A stretch of 45,910 nucleotides of DNA, taken from Candidatus Omnitrophota bacterium. Its GTDB lineage: Bacteria; Omnitrophota; Gorgyraeia; Zapsychrales; Zapsychraceae. Positions 34,427 to 42,280 of the stretch are shown here, in pieces (the first letter of the stretch is position 1; each line of letters starts with the position of its first letter). Under the pieces are notes generated by a model that saw nothing but the letters and a program-made list of their open reading frames with translations, did not search any database and was not told where the DNA came from. Both the position numbers and the translations under genes were made by a program. The DNA is taken from NCBI GenBank assembly GCA_018062515.1, contig JAGOSC010000017.1, forward strand, positions 1 to 45,910, written 5' to 3'.

Positions 34427-35923
34427 ATGGATGTGCGTGCGCATATATCAATGGTATTTCATCTAGACAAGTGTATAGGTTGTCATACGTGCAGCGTTGC
34501 ATGTAAAAACATTTGGACAGATCGTCCTGGTGCTGAATATATGTGGTGGAATAACGTTGAAACGAAGCCAGGGACGGGTTTTCCGACGTTGTGGGAAGAC
34601 CAACTTAACTTTAAGGGCGGGTGGATTGTTGATAAAGACCGTAAATTAAAGTTACGTTCTCAGGATAAAGGTGATTTCTTACCAAAGCTTTTTTATAACC
34701 CAAATCAGCCAGGGCTTAGTGATTATTATGAGCCGTGGACTTATCAATATCAGAATTTAATTGATGCTCCTTTAGGTAAAGATCAACCTACGGCAATTCC
34801 TATTTCTAAAATTACCGGTGAACCTATTGATATTGAAGCAGGCCCTAATTGGGATGATGATCTTTCAGGATCACCGATTTATGCTGAAAATGATCCGAAT
34901 TTTAAAGATTTGACAGCTGATGAGAAAGAAATGCTTTTTAATGTGGAGCGCATTTCAATGATGTATTTGCCGCGCATTTGTAATCATTGTGCGAATCCAT
35001 CGTGTGTGGCGGCTTGCCCATCAGGGGCTCTTTACAAGCGCGGGGAAGATGGAATTGTTCTCGTTAATCAGGATAAATGTCGAGGCTGGCGCGCATGTGT
35101 TACGGCGTGTCCTTATAAGAAAATTTATTACAATTGGAAAACTGGAAAGTCGGAAAAATGTATCCTCTGTTATCCTCGTGTTGAAACAGGTCAAGCCCCG
35201 GCTTGTTTTCATACCTGTGTTGGTCGTATCCGCTATATGGGGGTCATGCTTTACGATGCTGACCGGATTGAAGAGGCAATGAAGGCTCCAGCGGAAGGCT
35301 TAGTTGATGCTCAGCGAAGTGTTCTTTTAGATCCGCATGATGAGAAAGTTATTTCTCAGGCGTTAGGAAATGGTATTAGTCCTGGGTGGATTGAATCTGC
35401 ACAACGATCTCCTATTTGGAAGTTTGTCATGGAATGGAAATTGGCGCTGCCGCTTCATCCTGAATTCAGAACATTGCCGATGTTGTATTATGTCCCGCCC
35501 TTGTTGCCGGTTATGGGACGAAGCGATGGGCATATTTATGAACATGATGCTGACGTATTATTTACGACTATTGATAAAGCTCGATTACCCTTGAAGTATT
35601 TAGCGGCATTATTTAGTGCTGGTAATATTGATCCTGTGCGGGATTCGATGAAACGTTTATTGGCGGTTAGAGTCTTTCAACGTTCAAAAACAATGGGGGA
35701 TATAGAGCCAGATCGATTAAAAAGAATTTTAAGAGAAGCTGATTTAACGGAAGCTCAAGCGGAGGAAATTTACAAATTAAGCGCTCTTCCTGGCCCGGAA
35801 GATCGTTTTATGATGCCGCCAATTCAGCGGGAAGAAAGCGTTGAAAAAACTTCTTGCAGCCCTGATCAATGTAAAGGCTCTTGCGGTTTAGGTAAGACGC
35901 AGAAACCGGAGAGGGGCCTTTAA
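34427..35923 (+). CDS. narH: Respiratory nitrate reductase beta subunit NarH
   Basis: Electron-transfer subunit with four iron-sulfur clusters, 498 residues. Cys groups: CIGCHTCSVAC (16, 19, 22, 26); CNHCANPSCVAAC (185, 188, 193, 197); CRGWRACVTAC (218, Trp221, 224, 228), where Trp in place of Cys gives the [3Fe-4S] centre as in E. coli; and CILC plus CFHTC (245, 248, 260, 264). It links NarG to the NarI haems on the cytoplasmic side. GGAG lies 10 bases ahead of the ATG. Its last codon overlaps the narJ start (TAATG). A Cys-rich tail (SCSPDQCKGSCG) is unusual. Confidence 0.95.
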   Translation: MDVRAHISMVFHLDKCIGCHTCSVACKNIWTDRPGAEYMWWNNVETKPGTGFPTLWEDQLNFKGGWIVDKDRKLKLRSQDKGDFLPKLFYNPNQPGLSDYYEPWTYQYQNLIDAPLGKDQPTAIPISKITGEPIDIEAGPNWDDDLSGSPIYAENDPNFKDLTADEKEMLFNVERISMMYLPRICNHCANPSCVAACPSGALYKRGEDGIVLVNQDKCRGWRACVTACPYKKIYYNWKTGKSEKCILCYPRVETGQAPACFHTCVGRIRYMGVMLYDADRIEEAMKAPAEGLVDAQRSVLLDPHDEKVISQALGNGISPGWIESAQRSPIWKFVMEWKLALPLHPEFRTLPMLYYVPPLLPVMGRSDGHIYEHDADVLFTTIDKARLPLKYLAALFSAGNIDPVRDSMKRLLAVRVFQRSKTMGDIEPDRLKRILREADLTEAQAEEIYKLSALPGPEDRFMMPPIQREESVEKTSCSPDQCKGSCGLGKTQKPERGL

Positions 35924-36459
35924 TGAAAAATCAAGGCATGAAGCAAGAACTGTATTCCCAAATGGGAATTTTATTAGAATATCCTCTCAATGATTATCGA
36001 GGAATGCTTCAGGCGTTGATTAGCCAAATTGAGCCTATGTCATCAAATGCCTCAAATTATTTAAAAGATTTTTATTCCAAGATGAAGCGAATGGATTTGA
36101 CGATGTGGCAAGAATATTACGTTCAATCATTTGATATGATGCCCAGGTGTTCTCTTTATTTAAGCGTGCATCTTTTTGGGGAAGAAAGTTTTAAGCGGGC
36201 CGAATTGATGGCTGGATTAAAAGCTGTTTATGAGAAGCATAAGGAGTTTCAATTGACTGAACTGCCGGATCATGCGGCTGTTGTTTTAAGAGAGAATATA
36301 TTATTCGATGATGAAGAATGGGCTGACCTTTGCTCGATGTGCATTCTTCCAGCGTTAGAAATAATGATCAGTAAACTCGAAAAAGATAATAATGCCTACG
36401 CCTTTATTTTAAAGGCTGTTCAATCATTATTGGTTGAAATGGAGCCAGCACATGTTTGA
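35923..36459 (+). CDS. narJ: Nitrate reductase assembly chaperone NarJ
   Basis: A 178-residue all-helical TorD/NarJ-family chaperone that keeps NarG ready for cofactor insertion and membrane attachment. The family pattern is present (LYSQMGILLEYPLNDY, YVQSFDMMPRCSLYLSVHLF, DHAAVVLREN). It has no signal peptide. Its start shares bases with the narH stop and its end overlaps the NarI-Rieske gene by 8 bases. Confidence 0.88.
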   Translation: MKNQGMKQELYSQMGILLEYPLNDYRGMLQALISQIEPMSSNASNYLKDFYSKMKRMDLTMWQEYYVQSFDMMPRCSLYLSVHLFGEESFKRAELMAGLKAVYEKHKEFQLTELPDHAAVVLRENILFDDEEWADLCSMCILPALEIMISKLEKDNNAYAFILKAVQSLLVEMEPAHV

Positions 36460-37759
36460 TTTATTTCTATTTGTAGGGTTGCCTTATTTGGCAATTGTTT
36501 CATTGGTTTTAGGATCAATTCTTCGTTTTAAAATGCGGGAATTTTCTTATTCATCACTATCAACTCAATTCTTAGAGGATCGATGGCTAGCCTGGGCATC
36601 GTTGCCATGGCATGTGGGGATTATTGTTGTTTTGATGGGGCATGTGTTGGCGTTTGGATTTCCAAGTTTATGGTCGGCTTTGGTATCAGTTCCAACTTTT
36701 CTTTTAATTGTCGAAGCTATGGGGATATTTTCGGCAATCCTTTGCCTTTTTAGTTTAATAATTTTTTTAACTCGTCGTATTGTCGATAGTAAGCTTCAGG
36801 CTGTTACCAGCCTTTTGGATATGGCTGTGTTGCTTATTTTGTTTTTTCAAATATCAAGCGGGATTGCTGTTGCGATGCTGCATCGTTGGGGAGCGGCTTG
36901 GGCTCCAGGAGCATTAGGGCCGTATTTACACAGTATTTTTGTATTTCAACCAGATGCGTCCTATTTAAAAGATATGCCGCCGTTAATTAAGTTGCATGTG
37001 GCTTTAGCATGGGTTCTTATATTATTTTTTCCATTTACGCGGTTGGTTCATGCACTCTTATTACCAATTCATTATATTTTTAGATCTCCTCAAAAAGTTG
37101 TTTGGGGTAGTTCTCCTTCAGAAATTCGATTTGAACAGAAAATAAAGATTGATAATGAAAGGCGGTTATTTCTAAAAGCTACATTAAGCTTGGGGGCCAG
37201 CGCTGTTCTTTTATCATTGGGAGCTTTGGATAAATTTTTAGGTTATTTTTTGAAGCAAGATGTGACAGAGGTTGAGCAAGCACATTTATTATCAAAAAAG
37301 CTTCAGCGGTTGAAACAGTCAGCGGAAGAGAGAGAGCTTGAGCTCGAACGAATGAGTCATGACAGTATTTTCATTGCTCAACTTTCAGAGCTTTCAAAGA
37401 CGAAAGGAAAGTATTTTATCGACTATGTTATGTGGCCAGCACTGGCTTTTCTTGATGATAATGGTTTTCCTATCCTTATATCGGCAAAATGTACTCATTT
37501 AGGCTGCACTGTCGGGCAAGATCTTGATGCTCAGGGCAGGGTTCTTTGCCCATGCCATATTTCTTATTTTGATATTAAAACGGGTGAGCCTAGTTTGGGT
37601 TCGCCAGCTAAATCGCCTTTACCTCACCTGGGTTGGGCGTTAAAGGATCCGCAAGGTAAAACTTTATTAGTTCAACATCCTGATGGCAAACGGGAAGGAT
37701 CGATTGAATCTTCACAATTGGAAAGTAGCTCGCTTTTTATTCTTAAGCGGTTTAGTTAA
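36452..37759 (+). CDS. Fusion of NarI cytochrome b and Rieske iron-sulfur protein
   Basis: A 435-residue two-part membrane protein. Residues about 1-225 are NarI, with five membrane helices and the four haem His at 54 and 64 (10 apart) and 182 and 200 (18 apart), the spacing of E. coli 56/66 and 187/205. Then comes a twin-arginine-like motif with a hydrophobic stretch (ERRLFLKATLSLGASAVLL, Arg 237-238), a charged coiled-coil linker (about 274-304), and a Rieske [2Fe-2S] domain with CTHLGC (347-352) and CPCH (366-369). The ATG at 36452 with GGAG 6 bases upstream is the preferred start over a TTG at 36434. NarI puts its C terminus in the cytoplasm, so Tat export of the Rieske part is topologically sensible. 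Confidence 0.92.
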   Translation: MFDLFLFVGLPYLAIVSLVLGSILRFKMREFSYSSLSTQFLEDRWLAWASLPWHVGIIVVLMGHVLAFGFPSLWSALVSVPTFLLIVEAMGIFSAILCLFSLIIFLTRRIVDSKLQAVTSLLDMAVLLILFFQISSGIAVAMLHRWGAAWAPGALGPYLHSIFVFQPDASYLKDMPPLIKLHVALAWVLILFFPFTRLVHALLLPIHYIFRSPQKVVWGSSPSEIRFEQKIKIDNERRLFLKATLSLGASAVLLSLGALDKFLGYFLKQDVTEVEQAHLLSKKLQRLKQSAEERELELERMSHDSIFIAQLSELSKTKGKYFIDYVMWPALAFLDDNGFPILISAKCTHLGCTVGQDLDAQGRVLCPCHISYFDIKTGEPSLGSPAKSPLPHLGWALKDPQGKTLLVQHPDGKREGSIESSQLESSSLFILKRFS

Positions 37760-37770
37760 GGGAGATTTGT

Positions 37771-38877
37771 ATGAGTGAACGAAAAAGCAAGATATGGAAG
37801 GCCATGGATTTTTTATCTGAACGATTACCAATGCATCATTTGAGTTTTGAACATATGGTGACTAAGAAAGAAGTCCCGGTTCATCGGATGAGTTGGGCTT
37901 ATTACATGGGAGGGTTAACCCTTTTATTCTTTTTGATCCAATTGGTTACGGGGGTTTTTCTTTTATTTTATTATCAACCCACGGTGAGTGACGCCCACGC
38001 TTCTGTCGAATATATTACTTTCGATGTTAAGAGCGGTTTTTTAATTCGTAATTTACACACCTGGTCTTCGTCGTGCATGATTCTTTGTTTATTGGTTCAT
38101 ATGATTACAACTTTTGCCATGAAGGCTTTTGCGCGCCCTCGTGAAATTACGTGGATTAGTGGAGCGTTATTATTAATTTTAACGTTTGCCTTTGGATTTA
38201 CCGGTTATTTATTGCCTTGGCATCAAATTGCCGTTAATGCAACGAAAGTTGTATTGCAATCAATAGAAGAAGCTGGGCATTATCTACCGGGAGTTTTGTC
38301 GACGTTACCCACTTATGTTAAGGAAATTATTCAAGGAGAGGCGTCTGTTGGCCAAGCGACCTTAAGCCGTTTTTATGCACTGCATGTTGTTATCTTGCCG
38401 CTTTTTTTTATGGGAGCAATCGGGCTGCATTTGTTGGGCGTCCAATTACATGGAATGAGTAAAGGCGTTGATGCTATTGTTAAGAAAAATGAGAAGTTTT
38501 TTCCATTTTTTATTCTGAAAGATTTTTGGCTTTGGGGTGTTGCTTTCTTGGTTGTTTTTATTTTGGCTTTATGTGTTCCGTTCGAATCGTTTTATGCTTT
38601 TCCGTTATTTGAAGCCTATGATGCTCTCGGGTCAACGCCTGAGGGAATTAAGCCGGAATGGTATTTTTATTTTGTTTATTATCCGCTCGAAATGTTGCCA
38701 TTTTGGGTGATTATGCTGGGTACGGCAGTGGTTGGAATTGGGATTTTCTTTGTTCCATGGATTTTTAAGAATACTAGCCGAAAAGTTTTATCGATTTTGG
38801 CGTGGATCATAACGGCGTATTTGGTTATTATAACAATTTTTGGACAATTAATTTACGAGACGTTTAAAGGACATTAA
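37771..38877 (+). CDS. petB: Cytochrome b of bc/b6f type
   Basis: A 368-residue fused cytochrome b6 and subunit-IV-like protein. Haem ligands are His96/His110 (13 residues between) and His205/His220 (14 between), the b6-type spacing. The Qo motif PEWY (295-298) occurs in GIKPEWYFYF. At the position of the haem ci cysteine of b6f there is Met (YYMGG), so no extra haem is expected. It starts 11 bases after the NarI-Rieske gene and precedes a c-type cytochrome, so it can complete a quinol:cytochrome c oxidoreductase with the Rieske part. Confidence 0.93.
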   Translation: MSERKSKIWKAMDFLSERLPMHHLSFEHMVTKKEVPVHRMSWAYYMGGLTLLFFLIQLVTGVFLLFYYQPTVSDAHASVEYITFDVKSGFLIRNLHTWSSSCMILCLLVHMITTFAMKAFARPREITWISGALLLILTFAFGFTGYLLPWHQIAVNATKVVLQSIEEAGHYLPGVLSTLPTYVKEIIQGEASVGQATLSRFYALHVVILPLFFMGAIGLHLLGVQLHGMSKGVDAIVKKNEKFFPFFILKDFWLWGVAFLVVFILALCVPFESFYAFPLFEAYDALGSTPEGIKPEWYFYFVYYPLEMLPFWVIMLGTAVVGIGIFFVPWIFKNTSRKVLSILAWIITAYLVIITIFGQLIYETFKGH

Positions 38878-38879
38878 TC

Positions 38880-39458
38880 ATGAAAATAATCGTGGGTGTT
38901 ATTTTATTAACATTTATTTATTTACATCCGGCATTTGCTCATCCTGAGTTTCAACGTTATTCAAAGGAAGTTTCTGGACGTTCAATTAATTGTGCCATTT
39001 GCCATATGCACTCTGATGGGCCGGAAGGGTTAAAGCCTGGACAAATAGGCAGCCTTAATCAGGATGAGTTAAATGCTTTAGGATTGGCAAGGCAGGCATT
39101 TAAGCCGGGGGCTGGCGTTAAAAGTCCTATTCTTAATGAATTTGGAAATTCTATGCTTAATCAATTGGGAAAAGAACAGATTTTGGTATTAAAGCAACAT
39201 CCGGAATTATTGGCAGGGCTTTTATCGAAAACTGATGATTTGGATGGCGATGGGATAATGGATGCTCAAGAGTTTTTAGATGGAACACACCCGTTAAATT
39301 CTATTGATGGCCTTCCTGGAAAATTGTTTAAAAATAATTTATTGAAGAATCGATTCCACATTCTAATGATTGTTTTAGCAACGTTTTTAGGCCTTTTTGG
39401 ATTGCGCTGTTTGATTCTTTGGTTATTAATTAAAGTAGAGAAAGAAAAACAAGAATAA
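38880..39458 (+). CDS. Membrane-anchored monohaem cytochrome c with calcium-binding-like loop
   Basis: A 192-residue protein. Signal peptide KIIVGVILLTFIYLHPAFA, one haem site in NCAICHMH, a DDLDGDGIMDAQEFLDG loop (about 120-136) resembling EF-hand/thrombospondin-type calcium sites, then a C-terminal membrane helix (FHILMIVLATFLGLFGL). It is a likely c-type partner of the adjacent cytochrome b and Rieske parts. The haem-binding part is not like c1 or f; family assignment is uncertain. It starts 2 bases after the cytochrome b stop. Confidence 0.85.
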   Translation: MKIIVGVILLTFIYLHPAFAHPEFQRYSKEVSGRSINCAICHMHSDGPEGLKPGQIGSLNQDELNALGLARQAFKPGAGVKSPILNEFGNSMLNQLGKEQILVLKQHPELLAGLLSKTDDLDGDGIMDAQEFLDGTHPLNSIDGLPGKLFKNNLLKNRFHILMIVLATFLGLFGLRCLILWLLIKVEKEKQE

Positions 39459-39461
39459 ATT

Positions 39462-39659
39462 ATGCAAGAACGCGCCACGGCACAATCTCACCAAGTTTTT
39501 TTTCTGAATACACTTGCTTTTACTGTTTGTTTTGCCGCTTGGATGCTTAATGGGGTCTTGGTAACATTTTTATCGGTTAATCAAGTTTTTAACTGGGGGC
39601 CAGTTGCGATTGGTGATGTGGAAGGAAAAAGAACACAAGTTTCACTGTCCATGTCATAA
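39462..39659 (+). pseudogene. narK: N-terminal remnant of NarK-type nitrate/nitrite transporter
   Basis: Starting at ATG 39462, the frame encodes a charged start then FFLNTLAFTVCFAAWMLNGV, the very typical first membrane helix of NarK-family transporters, up to about VFNWGP (near 39603). After that the match stops and the frame runs into unrelated sequence, ending at 39659. Only about 45 of some 450 residues remain. Position at the end of the nar operon is where narK usually lies. Confidence 0.75.
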
Positions 39660-39801
39660 AGGAGTTTTCCCGTGGAAACGGGTGATGTCTTATACGGCTC
39701 GTCGGAAAGGCCTTTGCGAAATTGAAACTAACCCATTACGCAAGACGCGGTATTATCTGGCGACTTGGAAAAAGGGCGACTCATATGCGATTCAAGGGTA
39801 G
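39604..39801 (+). pseudogene. C-terminal Rieske-domain remnant
   Basis: A frame overlapping the narK remnant encodes KEHKFHCPCHKGVFPW, the second cluster-binding motif of a Rieske protein, then EIETNPLRKTRYYLATWKKG and a stop at 39801. The first motif (CTHLGC) and the whole N-terminal half are missing. A frameshift seems to lie between: a neighbouring frame reads GDVLYGSSERPLRN. It differs from the intact NarI-Rieske protein and is thus a relic of a second Rieske gene joined to the narK stump. Confidence 0.6.
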
Positions 39802-40064
39802 AAAGCAGAGAGTAACGAGCATGGTGGAGTCTGTCTGATTTCAAGTTGCGGCGCCGCGTTTTTACAAATATGGATTTTGTCGTTAACGATTGAAACGTGG
39901 TTTGAAGGCATAACCCGAGGACTTGTAGCGGGCTTGTCTTCAGGGGCATTGCTATATTGACTGTCTTTTGATGGTGTGAACAATAACGATGGATTTTAGT
40001 AAGGGTATTATCGAAATACGAACATGGACGTGTAACTTTTTAACTTCTTTTCAAAGGTCAAAAG
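39802..40064 (+). other. Gene debris without an open frame
   Basis: Protein-like stretches remain but in broken frames: DFKLRRRVFTNMDFVVND then a stop near 39887, followed in another frame by WFEGITRGLVAGLSSGALLY and a stop near 39958. They look like parts of one former gene, which I do not recognise. No RNA gene, hairpin or promoter is evident. Confidence 0.5.
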
Positions 40065-41084
40065 ATGATCAAGAGAATTAAATCTGCGGTCGCCAATCTT
40101 TTCCCGGGTTATTTTGCTTTGGTTATGTCGACTGGAATTATTTCCGTTGCCTGTTCGCTTCTTGACCTGAACGCCATCTCGCGCGGTTTGTTTGTAATCA
40201 ATCAGGTTTGTTATGTCGTTTTGAGTGTTTTATTTCTTTTACGAGTTGTTTGCTATTTCCCGCACGTTGCCGCCGACCTAAAGGATCATATCCGCGGGAC
40301 GGGATTTCTTACGGTTGTCGCCGGGACATGTGTTTTAGGGACGCAGTTTGTTTTACTGAATGGTGATTATACGATGGGGATGATTTTGCTGGTCTTGGGG
40401 TTTGTCCTTTGGGGGGCTATCATTTACACTCTTTTTGGCGCTATGACGATCAAACCTTCAAAACCTGATTTGGAGACAGGAATCAACGGATCGTGATCGA
40501 TTACTGTTGTCAGCACACAGTCTATTTCAATTTTAGGGACGCTTTTGGCGACTCATCAAAATAACGGTATTTTGTTTTTTACGTCGTTATGTATGTTTTT
40601 TGTGGGATGTATGCTTTACATTCCCATCATCTCTCTGATTTTTTACCGGTTCCTTTTTTTCCGTTTACAACCGCAAGATCTTCAACCGCCATACTGGATT
40701 AACATGGGCGCGGTTGCTATTACGACATTGGCGGGCTCAACCTTAATTCTGCATGCGGGAGAATGGAATTTCTTAAACGAGATCCTAGGATTTCTGAAAG
40801 GTTTTACCTTATTCTTCTGGTCATTCGGCGTCTGGTGGATTCCGCTCCTTATTATTCTGGGGATCTGGAGACATATATATTGCAAAGTGTCGTTTCAATA
40901 TAATCCGCAATATTGGGGCATGGTTTTTCCTCTGGGGATGTTTACGACCTGTACATTTCAGCTTTCAAAGGCATTGGGCTTAGACTTTCTTATGGTAATC
41001 CCGCGGTATTTTATTTATATAGCCCTTTTTGCCTGGATGTTGACTTTCTGGGGAATGATTAAAAATTTGGTTGTTCAAAAGTGA
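40065..41084 (+). pseudogene. TDT-family (TehA/C4-dicarboxylate type) transporter with in-frame TGA
   Basis: One frame of 339 codons interrupted only by TGA at 40494-40496 (codon 144). The N-terminal part (FPGYFALVMSTGIISVACSL, ten-helix TDT/SLAC1 family start) and the part after the stop (SITVVSTQSISILGTLLATH, WWIPLLIILGIW, WGMVFPLGMF) are both family-typical and in the same frame. Homologues have a Trp or similar at about this point (GxWLLxVVxTQS), so a TGG to TGA change is the likely event. The remainder is free of defects, so the lesion is recent. Substrate (tellurite, malate, nitrate-like anions) unknown. Confidence 0.8.
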
Positions 41085-41089
41085 CGCGA

Positions 41090-41133
41090 GAATATTTGAC
41101 GTAATTCTGCGTCTAATCTCTCAGGGGGCGCGC
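41090..41133 (+). repeat. 44-bp imperfect direct repeat, copy A
   Basis: Starts GAATATTTGAC and ends CAGGGGGCGCGC. 34 of 44 positions match copy B at 44434-44477. It stands immediately after the TDT remnant. Confidence 0.6.
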
Positions 41134-41267
41134 TTTTTGGGTTTACGATTTATTATATAATTTGCCTTTTCTTGAATTGGTATTATTACGATCGAAAGAA
41201 TTCAGGGATTAAGTGTTGATTGATAATTTTGATATGTAAAGTTTCTTTTTGAAATTGGCTTATTTTT

Positions 41268-41726
41268 ATGTTACCGCGCATCATTTCAATTAATATTTCT
41301 AAAGGAGGTATTCCTAAATTACCTGTTTCATCCATTGTGGTGACAGCTTCTGGGTTGGAAGGTGATGGCCATAACCATGAAAAGCATAATCGGCCAACTC
41401 AAGCGATAAGCCTTCAGGATATAGAAAAGTTGGAAGAACTTAAGGGTGAAGGTTATGTTTTGTCTCCTGGAGAAACAGGTGAAAATTTGACAGTTAAAGA
41501 TTTGAATGTCAACGCCTTATCGATCGGGTCTATTTTAGAATTTTCCTCCGGACTTGTAATTGAGATTACTAAAGTCCGAAATCCTTGTTATGTACTTGAT
41601 CAAATAAACCCCCAATTAAAAACAGATATTGTTGGCCGTTGTGGAATGTATGCCCAAGTGAATCGTCCAGGCATGATTAAACAAGGGGATACGATTACCC
41701 TTCGTTCTGCCGAAAGAAATAATTAA
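41268..41726 (+). CDS. MOSC-domain protein
   Basis: A 152-residue stand-alone MOSC domain, the fold found at the C terminus of molybdenum cofactor sulfurases and in YiiM-like proteins that bind molybdopterin or handle sulfur. Typical features: ASGLEGDGHNHEKHNRPTQA, SPGETGENLTV, and the conserved Cys in VRNPCYVLDQINPQL. Its place between nitrate reductase/cofactor genes and the molybdate transporter agrees with a cofactor-related role. No signal peptide; exact reaction unknown. Confidence 0.9.
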   Translation: MLPRIISINISKGGIPKLPVSSIVVTASGLEGDGHNHEKHNRPTQAISLQDIEKLEELKGEGYVLSPGETGENLTVKDLNVNALSIGSILEFSSGLVIEITKVRNPCYVLDQINPQLKTDIVGRCGMYAQVNRPGMIKQGDTITLRSAERNN

Positions 41727-41785
41727 GAAAATTAAAAATTATTAATCATTTTTAATGGAGATTTAAAATTAAGGAGGAGTTTTCT

Positions 41786-42271
41786 ATGGTTCAACAAGGC
41801 GAAAAGATTTTAATTTATTTTTCTCATGATCATGATGCCCTTGATCAGTTTTTTGTAGAATTTCAGCATTGGAAATATAAGGATTATTCAATAGCTAAAG
41901 AACATTTTAAGCAATTTAAGTTTGGCCTTCAGCGGCACATTGTCTGGGAAGAGGAAATATTGTTTCCTATCTTTGAGAAAAAGACAGGATTGATAAATGA
42001 GGGACCGACAGTTGTTATGCGGATGGAGCATCAACAGATCAAAAATCTATTGGGCCTTCTCCATAAAAAAGTGCAACAACAAAATCCTGATAGCGACGAA
42101 GAAGAGCAAAGTCTGATCCGAGTTTTAGAAAATCATAATGATAAGGAAGAAGGTCTGTTATATCCGGCAATTGATCAGATGATGTCTTTGGAAGAGCGGG
42201 CGCTTGTTTATAAGAAAATGGAAGATATTCCACCGCAAGCGTATATGTCATGCGGGTGTTCTTGCCATTAA
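41786..42271 (+). CDS. Hemerythrin-like (HHE) protein
   Basis: A 161-residue four-helix di-iron protein. Iron-ligand pattern: SHDHDALDQFF, FGLQRHIVWEEEILFP, MRMEHQQI, ENHNDKEEGLLYPAID. Such proteins bind O2 or NO or protect iron-sulfur enzymes, fitting a nitrate/NO neighbourhood. The C terminus CGCSCH is an unusual cysteine-rich tag that might bind metal. AAGGAGG lies 8 bases ahead of the ATG. Very similar in sequence to the hemerythrin part of the racemase fusion at 45691 onward. Confidence 0.9.
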   Translation: MVQQGEKILIYFSHDHDALDQFFVEFQHWKYKDYSIAKEHFKQFKFGLQRHIVWEEEILFPIFEKKTGLINEGPTVVMRMEHQQIKNLLGLLHKKVQQQNPDSDEEEQSLIRVLENHNDKEEGLLYPAIDQMMSLEERALVYKKMEDIPPQAYMSCGCSCH

Positions 42272-42280
42272 TGCTCTTGA

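Noticed and set aside
30780..35923. Nitrite oxidoreductase (NXR) instead of nitrate reductase
   Set aside because: NarG has no Tat signal, aligns with E. coli-type motifs and spacings, NarH has the Trp of the [3Fe-4S] site, and narJ and NarI are adjacent; this is the Nar arrangement. Direction in vivo remains untested.
40494..40496. TGA decoded as Trp throughout the genome
   Set aside because: Many other genes in the window end naturally at TGA (mobA/moaC ATGA overlaps, FadE-region and marR), so recoding is not general.
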